A DNA stretch of 64,000 nt from Acanthosoma haemorrhoidale (GCA_930367205.1 OV884014.1:106808638-106872637); one strand, 5' to 3'; positions 1-10,857 are shown, counted from the stretch's first letter. Program-made: numbers and translations. The notes: a model not told the origin generated them from the letters alone.

Positions 1-30
1 TACATAATCTTCATTACCAAATTCATATAG

Positions 31-1071
31 TCAGTTTATTTCATTTTGTATGGGGTTCTGCTGTACCATCGCGTGTGTTGTCAAATTAATTTTTTGTGTC
101 AACGTATCATTTTTATTTTCAATAATGTCGAAATTAGATTGATTATTATTATTCTGCATTTCAATTCTATTACATTGAATTTGTCGTTCAATTATTTTGT
201 CATTTTGTTCAAATTCCTCATCTTGTCTCATTTCCTCTTTACCCTGACCATAATTCTTTTGGTAATAGGGTCTTCTGTCAAATTTTGTTTCTCTATTTGT
301 AAACCCGCTTTTAAATCCCGATTGTTGTCTATTTTCAAATTGGTTTTGACTATTACCATTTTTAAAATTACTACTTTGATAATGCTTAAATTTGTTTCTA
401 TTTCCCCCATTATAATTCTGATATGGTCTGCTGAATCGACCATTTTGTCTGTCATTTGTTTGTCTATTTTGATAATACGCATCTTTTTTATCTTGCTCAA
501 AATTATTATCTTGCCCGTTGTTATAATGGTTTGATTTATTATTGATCTGTTGATTTATTTGTCGACAATTTACAAAGTTATAATTTAATCCGTTACTTTG
601 GAGATTACCATTTTTTAATTCTTTAATTATTTGGTGTTTTTTGAACATTCTTAAAATGTTGAATAATTCAACCACTTTTTCAACTTTTCGGTTAATGCAA
701 AGGTTATAGACCGATTGACCAAAATGTCTTGTGAACATTTGACAAGTGGATTCTTCATTTAAAATATCCATTGTTATAATACGTGTAGAGAATTCTGATA
801 AATATTCTTGTGGATTTAAATATGTGAAATTTAAATAACTACCATTTAATATCGAAATCAAGTATTCTTTATAATCCTTACCACAAAAAACATCCCTGAA
901 ATTACTTTCAAAATCCTCCCATTTATCAAACTTCATTTTGTTCATATTGAACCAGCAAAAGGGAATTTCACTTAAATGAGCTGAAAATTCAAATTCTAAT
1001 TTATTCCAATTCAAACTTTTATTTATTGTATTTTTGATTTTATTTAAAAATTCAATCGGGTTTAGATTTTT
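31..1071 (-). CDS. Family A Ty3/Gypsy Gag, second ORF (unit 1)
   Basis: Open frame of about 346 codons without a stop, most of it without an ATG start; it opens just upstream of the end of the coiled-coil ORF (overlap 1052-1071). The first ~150 residues look like a retrotransposon capsid ([34 protein letters not shown]). The last third is Asn/Gln/Arg-rich and basic ([24 protein letters not shown]) and probably binds nucleic acid, since no CCHC knuckle is present. Protease and the rest of pol would lie beyond the left edge. It is antisense to the Hsp90-like gene, inside its intron 2. Gag assignment is inferred from position after a primer binding site and before a DTG protease in unit 2. Confidence 0.7.
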   Translation of the reverse strand, partial: KNLNPIEFLNKIKNTINKSLNWNKLEFEFSAHLSEIPFCWFNMNKMKFDKWEDFESNFRDVFCGKDYKEYLISILNGSYLNFTYLNPQEYLSEFSTRIITMDILNEESTCQMFTRHFGQSVYNLCINRKVEKVVELFNILRMFKKHQIIKELKNGNLQSNGLNYNFVNCRQINQQINNKSNHYNNGQDNNFEQDKKDAYYQNRQTNDRQNGRFSRPYQNYNGGNRNKFKHYQSSNFKNGNSQNQFENRQQSGFKSGFTNRETKFDRRPYYQKNYGQGKEEMRQDEEFEQNDKIIERQIQCNRIEMQNNNNQSNFDIIENKNDTLTQKINLTTHAMVQQNPIQNEIN

Positions 1072-1918
1072 TTAAATTTTGAAATTCTAATTTATTATTA
1101 CTACTTATTACTTGTATTATCTCATTGTCAATTACTAAATTAGATTCACCTGAGTTACTTGACAATTTACTTGTATTTTCCTCCATTTTATTTCTTAAAT
1201 CTTCCACTTCTTTCTCTATTTTATTACTTTTATCGATACTTTCTTTTTTATAAGCTCCTAATTCTGTAATAGTTTTTTGTTCATGAATTACGAATTTTTT
1301 GCTCATCCATGCTACTTGTTCATCAAATTTATTCTCCGTTTCTAACTTATATTCTTTTAAATCGGTTTCTTGATATCCTATTTCCGTTTCCAAAAGATGC
1401 AATTTTTTATCAAATTTTATATTAAAATCTATGAAAGAGTTTTGTAACCCTTGCTCAATGCTCTCGAATCTATTATCAAATTTTTCATCTGCCAATTTAT
1501 CGATTTTATTTGATAATTGTAATAAATTTTGTTTATTTTCTTGTTTTAATTCTTTAAAATTTTGTTTATTTTCTTGTTTTAATTCTTTAAAATTTTGTTT
1601 ACTTTCTTGTTTTAATTGTAATAATAAATTTGTTTCAAGTTTTAAATTATTTTGTTCACTTTCTTGTTTTAATTCTAATAAATTTTGTTTATTTTCTTCT
1701 TTTATTTGTTTAAAATTTTCTACCATTAATTTTAATATATTTTCCATCTTATTCTCCTCTGGACTTGATTCATTTAAACTAAAATTTTGATCATTGTTTG
1801 ATACCGGACTATCAAGTGATTGCCTTTTGCTAACCTCATTTTCTTTATTATCTACGTATCTATTTATTATAGTTTGCTCATTTGGATCAATATTGACACT
1901 ATGCTTATCTTTTTCCAT
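1052..1918 (-). CDS. Family A Gag, coiled-coil ORF (unit 1)
   Basis: 288 aa from the ATG at 1918 ([11 protein letters not shown]). It is a long charged coiled coil with an 11-residue tandem repeat (NKQNFKELKQE and variants) encoded by ~33 bp DNA repeats around 1530-1720. It starts ~120 bp downstream of the tRNA-Lys-type primer binding site, the expected place for gag. It ends in KSKPD-stop and overlaps the following capsid-like ORF in the +1 frame. Units 2 and 3 have fewer coiled-coil repeats. No catalytic domain is seen. Confidence 0.7.
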   Translation of the reverse strand: MEKDKHSVNIDPNEQTIINRYVDNKENEVSKRQSLDSPVSNNDQNFSLNESSPEENKMENILKLMVENFKQIKEENKQNLLELKQESEQNNLKLETNLLLQLKQESKQNFKELKQENKQNFKELKQENKQNLLQLSNKIDKLADEKFDNRFESIEQGLQNSFIDFNIKFDKKLHLLETEIGYQETDLKEYKLETENKFDEQVAWMSKKFVIHEQKTITELGAYKKESIDKSNKIEKEVEDLRNKMEENTSKLSSNSGESNLVIDNEIIQVISSNNKLEFQNLKKSKPD

Positions 1919-2038
1919 GACTGAAATTAACAATATGAATCACAAATACAATTTTTAACCTAATCTTTATATCAAATTTGAACACAATTTTCGTGACACT
2001 ATCTAAACAATCCTTTAGCCAGATTACTTCGTTATCGG

Positions 2039-2056
2039 TCCTTACGTTGGGCACCA
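2039..2056 (-). other. Retrotransposon primer binding site (unit 1)
   Basis: On the minus strand this reads TGGTGCCCAACGTAAGG, directly after the presumed 5' LTR. The unit 2 and 3 copies read TGGCGCCCAACGTAAGG, whose first 11 bases match the complement of the tRNA-Lys 3' end used by Drosophila gypsy. Unit 1 has one C-to-T change (GCG to GTG). Confidence 0.75.
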
Positions 2057-2925
2057 AATATTATATTCTTTAACTTTAAATATATTTTATTTATTATTTA
2101 CTATTAGGTTCTATTAACAAAAATAATTCTGGCAAAAAGATGAATTTAATTTTACAAACATAACAAAAAAATAAACTTATATTAATTATATAAATACTTG
2201 TGTATTAATTCGATTCCTTTTCTTCTTCAATGGTCTTCTTTTTATTCAAATTTATAATTCTTCTCTTCGTGCTATTTCTCTTCCGTTCCGTTTCAAGTCA
2301 ACAACCACTAACCAACAAAGTTTTTAAGTTTTTCTTACTCACAATCTCAAGCTAATAACATGTATTACGGGCTGATGCCAAAGCTAGATGAGTATAATTC
2401 TCAGTGTGTTTTCATTATCACAACCACAACAATACTAATTATAACTGGCTAAACTAGAGAGTCATTCTCTGTGTGTTTCTATCATCACAACAACCAGTAG
2501 ACTGTCCTTTGTTTTTTCTTTTCACTCTCCTTTGTTTTTATTTGCCTTCTTGATTCAAGGTTGGATTAAATATTATATAAAAACTCCACGATATCTAATA
2601 TCACAACAATATATATAAACTACATAAATTAATAATATTTCTTTTAATTTTCTAAATACTTAACAACGTAAAATAGGATATTGTCTTTCTCCGGTTTAAA
2701 AGTTATAGCATTTTAGTTCCTCGTTCGGTGACCAATTTATTCTACACGAAAGTTTGTGTGGGCAGGTCCGTGAATTAGGTCTATTTTCTCACTGTAATCG
2801 CAAGAAAGTGCCTATCCAATCGAACCTATTCATGTTTCAAAAAATGCAATTTGGTATTAAATCAATACAGAGTCCTCTAGTCTTAAGGTCTAATATTTAG
2901 GACGGACTAGTTTTATATTAACTCA
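2057..2925 (-). mobile_element. Family A 5' LTR (unit 1)
   Basis: About 870 bp of non-coding AT-rich sequence between the primer binding site and an RT fragment of a neighbouring copy. The same block is present at 29435-30297 and 63203-64000. It contains a TATA-like TATATAAAA-type stretch near 2572-2582. The outer boundary is approximate because the other LTR of this copy is outside the window and no target duplication could be used. Confidence 0.6.
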
Positions 2926-2941
2926 TGACTTTTCAATTAAC

Positions 2942-3998
2942 TCATTTTGCCACCTTATCTTCTGTTTCCTTCTCATCTGCTATAATGCATCTATACGGCC
3001 TCTTGCTGCAGAATCTGTCCACCAGTAAGTCAATTCTAGCTTCGTATTCCTTAACTGTGCCCACATCATATTTGTTCCTTTCAAATACTATACTGTACTT
3101 TTCTATCAGTCTTTCTATCTTAATTTTTTTCATATCATCTAAGTGATCTAATTTTATGTTGAACCCGTCTTCTTCGATATGTTCATTAAAATTCACTTTA
3201 ACTTCTTCATTTTTTTCTTTCTTTTTCTCAGTATTTCCTGTTTCCTCTTCTGTAGCATTTGTAGATTCTAATTTGAATTAATCTAAATTTTTTTATAATA
3301 TCTAATTCTATAAGAAAATTTTCCAAACCTTCTCTCTCTACAATGAACACATCAACATATTTTGCTATGTCAAATTTTTTTATTTTTATTGTTACTAAAC
3401 ATTTTGTTAGTGTCACACCATTGACTGTTTTTAAATATATCTTATTTACGTTTTCTGTTTTTTCCATTATTATCTTGATTAATTTTGAATTTATTAGAGA
3501 GACTTGGGATCCTGGATCATGTGACTCGTTTACCTGTAACTTCTCTTCTAATAATATTTTTACTTTAATCGATGGTGTGATTATTCGTGTTTTTTTTTTG
3601 TCTGTATTTAGATCTACTTCTAATACTAAGTTAATTCCTATTATTATAGTTTCATTTGTTTAACCAGCATGAAGCTTCTGGATGATACGTTTGTTTAATT
3701 GTTCACAATTATTGCATGGCATTTTCTCTTAAAATTTATTTTTACTGTAAAGTTTTTCCTCTTTCTTTTTTATATAATTATTTTTGTTCAGTAGACCCTC
3801 ACATTTTCTGATTTCAAGATATAATCTAGTTGAATTCTTAAATGTTTCTTCATCCATCTTATTTATAATGAACTCAGGTAAACTGATAGCTATAAGCATC
3901 ATTAAAGTCTTTGAACTAATATTGTCATCCCTATCTAACAATAATTTCTCATTTTTCATGGCGTATTCCATCAGTAGACCTTCTTTGACTAGAGTCAT
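2942..3998 (-). pseudogene. Family A/related Ty3 gag-pro-RT fragment in Hsp90-like intron (unit 1)
   Basis: Read on the minus strand: a Gag C-terminal piece from ATG 3998 ([23 protein letters not shown]), a CNNC half-knuckle near 3700, a protease-like stretch in which the DTG active site reads [10 protein letters not shown] (near 3500), then the linker leading into RT ([25 protein letters not shown]). Frames change between pieces and RT stops at 2942, where the LTR of the adjacent copy begins. This suggests a truncated element joined LTR-to-internal with a second copy of the same family. Confidence 0.7.
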
Positions 3999-4158
3999 GC
4001 GATAAAGCGTAATACTGGCTAGGTAGTAACAGTTGTCGCTACAACAATGAATGGCAGCCTTCTCATAATTAAATAATTATTTGCTTGTTTTGAAAAAATA
4101 ATAAATTTTTTTTTGGAATGTGTTTTTAAAACTTTTAACAATTTTGTTTTTATTTCAG

Positions 4159-5218
4159 GGGTATTGGAATGACCAAAGCAGACTTGGTAAAAAATCTGGG
4201 AACCCTTGCTAAGTCTTCAATTATTGGCTTCACGGATGCAATTCAGAGAGGAGCAGATATTTCAAGAATTGGTTTTGGTTTCTACTCTGCTTACCTCGTT
4301 GCTGACAAAGTTGTAGTCAGTTCAAAGCACAATGATGATGCGCAGTACTTGTGGGAGTCAGCAGGAGGCAGTTTCACCATCAGACCTGACCATCGTGGGC
4401 CTCTTGGTAGGGGGACAAAAATTGTTCTGTTTGTCAAGGAGAATCAAGCTGAATTTTTAGAATATGATAAGATTAGGGAAGTAGTCAAAAAACATTGTCA
4501 GTTTATTGGGTTTCCTATCAAACTGGTTGTTGAAAAAGAAAGAGATAGGGAATTCAGTGAAGATTACGATGCAGAAGATTATGAAGGAGATGATGATGAA
4601 TCAGAAGGAGACAAGAAAAAGACTCCTAAAGAGAAGTATACTGAAGACGAAGTTTTAAACACAACTCAACTGATCTGGACCAGGAACCTTGTAGATATTA
4701 CAGGAGAAGAATATAGCGAATTCTACAAATCCCTCACCAATGATTGGGAAGGTCACCTGGCAGCTGAACACTTCTCAGTTAAAGGAGAGCTAAAAATCAA
4801 AGCTCTTCTTTTTGTACCAAAGAGAGCACTTTCTGATTTATATGAAAACAAAAAAAAGACGAAATATATCAAGTTATATGTGAGGGGAGTTTTGATCATG
4901 GATGGCTTTGAAGATCTTCTCCCTGAATATCTCAACTTCGTCAGAGGTGTTGTTCATTTGGATGATTTGTCTATCAATCTGAAAGCGCTCCGGGAGTGCG
5001 AATTTCTCGAAGTCACAAGAAAGATTTTGGTCGAGCAATGTCTTGAACTCTTCAAAGGAATGGCTAGATACAAATTAATTTACAACAAGTTCTACGAGGA
5101 ATTCAGTGAAAATTTAAAACTAGGGATTAACCAGGATAGCACCAACAGGAGTAAACTTTCCGAATTATTAAGGTGGTATTATCTTCAGGATGATCCAGAT
5201 TGGTTTGGGGTGTCATAG
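4159..5218 (+). CDS. Hsp90-like: Hsp90-like gene copy A, exon 3 (exons 1-2 off the left edge)
   Basis: Preceded by a TTTATTTCAG acceptor. The first base completes a Thr codon split across the intron, giving [15 protein letters not shown]. It contains the second half of the Hsp90 ATPase domain ([21 protein letters not shown]), a short acidic/lysine linker, and the first half of the middle domain ([40 protein letters not shown]). Compared with the family, three residues of the GQFGVG ATP-lid motif are absent. The frame ends at TAG 5216-5218. The encoded protein is identical to copy B exon 3; the only base difference I see is the synonymous T/C at 4261 versus 31638. Confidence 0.9.
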
Positions 5219-5311
5219 CGTGTCACAGAAGAAGAACCTCCCACAGTAGAGTTGCCACCGATGCCCAGGCGCAGTTCTGAGGATGCTTCGAGAATGGAGG
5301 AGGTTGTTTAA
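5219..5311 (+). pseudogene. Residual Hsp90 C-terminal tail, copy A
   Basis: Past the stop, the same frame reads VTEEEPPTVELPP and ends SRMEEVV-TAA. This is clearly the Hsp90 acidic tail with the terminal MEEVD changed to MEEVV (GAT to GTT). Just before the stop, the +1 frame reads MIQIGLG (from 5190), matching the RMIxLGLG end of the C-terminal domain. So roughly 270 residues of middle and C-terminal domain were deleted, and small frame changes flank the join. Confidence 0.8.
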
Positions 5312-5934
5312 AGGTCTCATGTAAATTATTTTTTATTACTTTTTCTAATTCTGTTATAAATAGTGAATTATTTATTATTAAAAGTAATTCACTGGTGATA
5401 TTTTCTGTTTTGTAAATTATGTATATTTATTTCATAGATATATTTGTACCAGCGATTTTCATTTTTTGTATATTTCTAGATATAAGCTTGATGTAAAATA
5501 TAACTTATAAATAAAAGCATTTAATAAAATTATTGTTTTTTTCCTATCCAAGTCCTATCTAAAGCATGCTTAAAGATTTTCTTATAAATAACGGATTTAT
5601 ATAACTGTTTTTTCAGTACATATTTTAAGGTGTTAAGTTTATTTGACAATTATTTTAATTTTTTTTCATTGAATAAGTAATCATCAATTGACCATTATGA
5701 TTTAACCTATTAAAGTATTTTTAGTCGAAAATACATTACCTTAAAACATTTATTAACTTGGGGTTTGACTTCTGCATAAATCATGCAGAGTTCATATATT
5801 TCTCTACTTTTGGTCATATCTAAATTTTGGTCACCATTAAAAAATATCAAAAATTCAAACAAATAAGGATTTATTTATGGTTTGTAAAATATTTTTATGA
5901 ATCCATTGATAATCCTTAAAAAACTGCAATATTA
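5312..5934 (+). other. Former 3' UTR and AT-rich spacer with poly(A) signal
   Basis: Directly follows the Hsp90 tail. An AATAAA hexamer lies at 5510-5515 with another AATAAAA-like run nearby, as expected for the ancestral Hsp90 3' end. The remainder to 5934 is AT-rich without recognisable coding sequence. Confidence 0.45.
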
Positions 5935-6734
5935 GTAAAATCAGTGAAGTGAGCAATATCACACAATTAAGGGCTTACTGATCTTCCTAATTGCTCTCTC
6001 TTGATTGATTTGGTAAATTTTATTGAATATTTTTCATTACCATTCAATTCCAAAACAGTTTATCTTGCATGCCCCATTGATTGTTGCTGTGTATAGGAGT
6101 TAGTTATAATAATAAATAAATTAAATCTTATGTTCAATATACCCCAATGCTGTAAGCTCAGGAATCAAATCGATTAGTATTTGGAATAAGTGAGTGGCAT
6201 CCCAGTAAATAAAATATTTAAATTACTCGACTAGAGTGTAGAGGCGTGAGACTGAGGGTAAGGAAGGTAAAAGAAAATATATGTATTGATAGAAAGATAC
6301 AGTCTCTATGTATTTCCTTACATTCTATATATTTGGATACATTAACGTATTAGTAGTTCCTATGGGATCATAAATCAATTAAGCCTTCATTCGCCGAAGA
6401 CAGCATAATTGGGAACTGTTGTTCTGTGACTTGAGAAACCCAAAATTTGCAGAGTGGGTTGGACAAGGACATACAGGTCCACATGTGTCCCATTAAATTT
6501 TTATAATATAGCTCTCCACAATGTTGTTAAATATACTATTAAATATGGATCATTGGATATCCCGGAAAATACCCTTTTATCTTTAATTAATCCTTCTCAC
6601 TCCGGGCTTGGCAATAATTCATTCTTCTGTTATATTAATACATAGAAAGTGTAGTGAGTACATAGACATATTGTTTTCTTATAAATGACTAATAATTAAT
6701 TAGTAACTTAAAAAATTCCTTTAAATTTCTTATC

Positions 6735-6845
6735 CTCTACAACCTATACACAGCTGATGTCCCCTCTATACCCAAAACCTTCTTGGCCACATTCGCAGAT
6801 GACTCAGCAGTCTTGTCATCCCACCCAGACTTTTTAGCAGAATGA
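6735..6845 (+). pseudogene. LINE (jockey-type) reverse transcriptase fragment (unit 1)
   Basis: 36 codons reading LYTADVPSIPKTFLATFADD and on to SAVLSSHPDFLAE, then TGA. This is the RT core around the FADD catalytic box of jockey-like non-LTR retrotransposons. Nothing on either side extends the homology, so it is a short relic captured inside the fold-back element. Confidence 0.85.
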
Positions 6846-7365
6846 GAAATAACTTTTGTTTGCAGGGGATAATATTAAACCCCTATTATGTCTACCCTCC
6901 ACAAACACCATAAAGTAGTTTTTACTACCATAGCTCAAAATATAAAAAGTCATTTGTTAGATAAACAACATCATTTTAAACCTTTGAAATATTTTGACAG
7001 TTTTCATTATTTGTTGATAAGATAGTTGAGGCTTAACAAATACAATGGATACTTTTCACCGGATCTTGTCATAACATCTCTCATTATTGTAATTTCAGTG
7101 CCTGTTTCCATTATTATGTCTTATATACACTTCAAGACTAAATTAGATTAATGATTAAAGTGAGGTATCGCCGCTGCGACTTCAGTTGACATTTATATAA
7201 AGGACTATACTATGAGTATAGTACTATGTGTTAGAGTAATAAATAGGTTTAATAGAACAAATGAGCATTATTTAGTATCTTTTTGCGATAAAAAGTTTCT
7301 CTATATAACAATTCATTTTAAACTTGTAAAAGAACTTATATTTTTTTTCTATTTTTTTTTTTTTT

Positions 7366-7480
7366 CCTAACAACAACTTTATTATGATAAAATTACAATC
7401 TGCCTCATTGGGCTATAAGTAATTGTGATAAATTATCTCATTCATACCAATTTACCATTTTCATTCACTTGCTTATTCAT
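7366..7480 (-). repeat. Dispersed ~110 bp repeat, member 1
   Basis: On the minus strand it reads TGAATGAAAATGG, then CACAATTACTTATAGCCC, then AATGAGGCAGATTGT, ending in ATAATAAAGTTGTTG. Related copies lie at 18610-18700 (+), 23300-23395 (+), 34790-34880 (-), 44600-44690 (+), 45535-45625 (-) and 50940-51035 (+). It is probably the terminal part of a DNA transposon or MITE family. Confidence 0.6.
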
Positions 7481-7998
7481 ATTGTATATACAAATAGCCC
7501 AGAACCCCTTATAGGGATGAGTGGTGCAGTGGAATGACTGTGCTAGGGGATTAAGGTGGTTGAATAGGTTACTATGGAATTTTATGAACTTGGAAAGGAT
7601 GACCTCAAGAATGTAAGGAAATACATAGAGACTGTATCTTTCTATCAATACATATATTTTCTTTTACCTGCCTTACCCTCAGTCTCACGCCTCTACACTC
7701 CAGACGAATAATTTAATTTTTTAGTTACTGGGATGCCACTCACTTATTCCAAATACTAATCGATTTGATTCCTGAGCTTACAGCATTGGGGTATATTGAA
7801 CATAAGATTTAGTTTATTTATTATGACTACTAACTCCCATACAAAGCAACAATCAATGGGGCATGCAAGATAAACTGTTTTGGAATTGAATGGTAATGAA
7901 AAATATTCAATAAAATTTACCAAGTCAATCAAGAGTGAGCAATTAGGAAGATCAGTAAGTGCTTAATTGTGTGACATTGCTTACTTCACTGATTTTAC

Positions 7999-8777
7999 CA
8001 TTGATTTACAAATAAGGGATAACAATATCCATTAATAAAAAAAATAATAAATTCCTAATAATGATTTAACGTATCAATGCTAGGCAAACTAGCTTTTTGC
8101 CTGTGTAGAAATCTTGATTCCACAAGACTATTTTATCCCCATTTCCATTTTATGTGTTAACAGTCCAGAAACATATCAAGTTTCAAAATGTGTTCAGTAG
8201 TTCCTGATTTTATGTTATACGCACAAATGCTAAATCTCCATTTTGCACATGTGTTCATTTATCTTCAATTAGACAGGAAAAGGGATAAATTCTTCCATAG
8301 TATAAAATAGTGAATTTCTAAAATCAAATTAGTATATTTACAGGCAATTGATTAAGAGCATAAGTACTGTTAATTACAAGGCCCCAAAGCAAAATTATTG
8401 GAGTCCCCACTTTCAGTAAAATAGGATGTGGTGTCAATCCAAAATTGTCTAGTTGTTTCTACTGTTATATTCATTACTTATTACTTATACCATTCCGCCC
8501 CATTCCCCCATCGATGGCAGCAAGCGGTCGAGGCAGGAGCGTTATAGTTTGTAAGTCTAGTTTTAGTTCCTCTATATTGTAACCTGAAGGTGAGCCCCAT
8601 CACCTAGTCCCCTTTACATTATATAATTCTTTCAACAACAAACCAGATTTTGTTATTTAAGACATGCACTCGTTAAAATGCATACAATGCAGTAAAGGGA
8701 GAAAACCTCATGTAAAAATTTTAATCATTTTAAATTAATTTTTAATATAATCAGCCAAGAGGTTAAAGAAACAAAGA
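7999..8777. other. AT-rich spacer, no gene seen
   Basis: No coding pattern recognised on either strand. A GGTGAGCCCCATCACCT motif near 8590 recurs near 12210 and may belong to another dispersed repeat. Confidence 0.4.
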
Positions 8778-9336
8778 AGGATCAAAGAAAGGTGTATTTA
8801 AATTTTGATATGTTAATAATATTGTAATAGCACCAGCTAGTAGTGGCAATGATAATAATAATAATAAAGTTGTAATTCCCACTGATCACACAAATAGTGA
8901 AATTCGTTCTGGTAATATATGTCGTAGATCGCATATTAATAATAGTTGAAATAAAATTTACAGCTCCTAAAATTAAGGATGCTCCTGCTAATAGTAGTGA
9001 AAAAAATGGCTAAATCTACAGACAACCCTCTATGGGCTAAATTACTTGATAAAGGGCGATAAACTGTTGAACCAGTCCCTACCCCAGATGCTGCTAATCT
9101 TAGGACCAATAATAGCGTTAATGAAGGGGGTAGTAATCGGAATCTTATATTATTTATTCGTGGGATTGCTTTATTAGGTGCTCCAATTATTAAAGGTACT
9201 AATCAGTTACCAAATCCTTCAATTATTATGGGCATTACTATGAAAAAAAAAAAAGGCATGATCAGTTACTGCTACATTATAAATTTGATCATCTCCAATA
9301 AATGATCTGGGCTGTCTTAGTTCAATTCGGATAATT
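8778..9336 (-). pseudogene. cox1: Nuclear mitochondrial insertion: cox1 fragment (unit 1)
   Basis: On the minus strand it reads, in order, [79 protein letters not shown] and LNTPFFDPS. This is cytochrome c oxidase subunit 1 from near its N-terminus for about 190 residues. Trp codons are TGA in the mitochondrial sense (for example GNW), so the source is invertebrate mtDNA. Small indels break the frame. It is not functional in the nucleus. Confidence 0.93.
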
Positions 9337-9476
9337 CATCTGATGGCAGTGCCCACTTTATGTATTCGGTTGTCCAGTAGTACAGCAATGCTCAGTCCAA
9401 AGGTTTCTTTGCAGCCGCTCATGTTGCATCCCCATCTATCCTTTTCGCCTAGATAAAGTTTCATTGATGGCCATCT
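9336..9476 (-). pseudogene. Possible ISXO2/Merlin-type transposase N-terminal fragment (unit 1)
   Basis: A 46-codon minus-strand frame reads RWGCNMSGCKETFGLS, resembling the N-terminal WxCxxxGCxK zinc-binding pattern seen in ISXO2-like (IS1595/Merlin) transposases. It abuts the cox1 fragment. The match is short and from memory of the family pattern only. Confidence 0.25.
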
Positions 9477-10703
9477 GTATATATTATAGTAACTATATTA
9501 TAGGACACTATTCCAGCTCATATTCCAAATATGAAATATATTGTTCCGATATCTGTGTGGTTAGTTGAAAATTATCACTTATTCAGTGTCGATGAGATGA
9601 CTGAAATTTTAAGTGATAAATTGTAAATTTATAAATGGTATGTAGCAACCGCTAACTACACAAGATAAATCACCCTATACTCTATATTTTGAAAACCTCT
9701 GCATCTCTCTTTCCTCTAACAGGTGATGCTGCATGTCAATTTAATAATTATTTAGTAATTATTGAATAACTGGTACGTAGTTCTTCCGCCACTACATAGA
9801 TAGCATTACAGTGCAACAAAAACGCCAAATATCGCCGTTTAGTTTTTATTTTTGCCAACAGACAGCGCTGCATGTCAATCTATGTACTGAAATAACTCTC
9901 TCTCTTTCTAAATATCTTTCTTTCTCTCTCTATACTCCTGCTAGTTCTATTTTCACTCAACAGATAGCTCTGCATTGTAACAAATTGGCTATTTTTTAAA
10001 AGTTGGTTCTAATTTAAGCAGTAAATGCTGCATCTCAATTGAATTCATGAAATAATCTTTGCTACTTCATGGAAACTTTATATAGTCCATTTTTTCTGGG
10101 AAATCATATTAATTTAATTAATATATTTTAAAAATGATCCATTGATTTCAAAAAGATGTTTCTGTTTATAAATAATGGTTATTATTAATGAATGTAAATC
10201 TATAAAATGGATGAGTGTGGAACCCTAACACTCCTGGGAGGAGGAATGTAAAAATAATCCAAAACGACCAATATTAGTGCTGAATATGGATGTACTATTT
10301 TGGAACTCATATTCACTTCTATTAATTTATTATTTGTTTTTTTCATTTTCATGCTGTTCATTAATCATCATTCATGATTTTTTAAATGTATATAATATTC
10401 AGCATCTATTAGAAATATTCATTAACACATAGTCTAATAATCTATTTCTATGCTTAAGCCTGTCTCTTCAGTCTCATAAGATACATTTTAATTTCAATAC
10501 ATTTCTTTAAGCAAAAATTTCACAAAATAAATTCCATGTCTGTTTTAGGCCAGACACTGGTATGTTTCAGTAAAGGGGTGAGGTAACTAACTTTGTCTTT
10601 ACTATTTACAACATATATGTATTTAATCAATATTACTTGTAAATATGGATTTGTACAGATTAAAATCCTAAATGCACAGATGAGAAAGAATATTCTGAAA
10701 ACG
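9477..10703. other. AT-rich spacer, no gene seen
   Basis: Contains a pyrimidine-rich CTCTCTCTTTC tract near 9896-9935 and several copies of short TGCTGCATGTCAAT-type words (9725, 9868, 10027) that may be decayed repeats. No supported gene. Confidence 0.4.
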
Positions 10704-10857
10704 TTATTTTGGTTCCACAAGTTTGAAAGATGTAGAAATAGGACCATCTTTTTTCACATTTAATTTTATTGTATTGTACAGCATCATCTGACTTTGAGGT
10801 GTAAGCAACATGCCTTTTAAATTTAAAATCTTTTTTATGACTGCTGTTGCAGTAATG
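10704..10857 (-). other. Candidate orphan terminal exon (unit 1)
   Basis: A TTTTTATTTTTAG acceptor on the minus strand is followed by an open frame (ITATAVIKKILNLKG, then LYNTIKLNVKKDGP) ending FKLVEPK-TAA. The frame is preserved in unit 2 (one Thr-to-Ile change). Product not recognised. It could be a captured exon or chance. Confidence 0.25.

Larger units (their letters stand above)
5935..7998. mobile_element. Fold-back element with ~390 bp inverted arms (unit 1)
   Basis: The left arm 5935-6325 is the reverse complement of 7609-7998 over its whole length with scattered mismatches (shared landmarks: GTAAAATCAGTGAAGT at the outer ends, GTATTTCCTTACATTC at the inner ends). The loop of ~1.28 kb carries a LINE RT fragment and a dispersed repeat. 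No transposase of its own is visible and no clear target duplication flanks it. It could be a non-autonomous DNA transposon or an inverted duplication. Confidence 0.8.

Noticed and set aside
46..534. Open frame on the plus strand opposite family A Gag (also at 27574-28062 and 55980-56468)
   Set aside because: Antisense shadow of the Asn/Gln-rich Gag region: low-complexity Ile/Leu/Phe-rich translation, no independent evidence.
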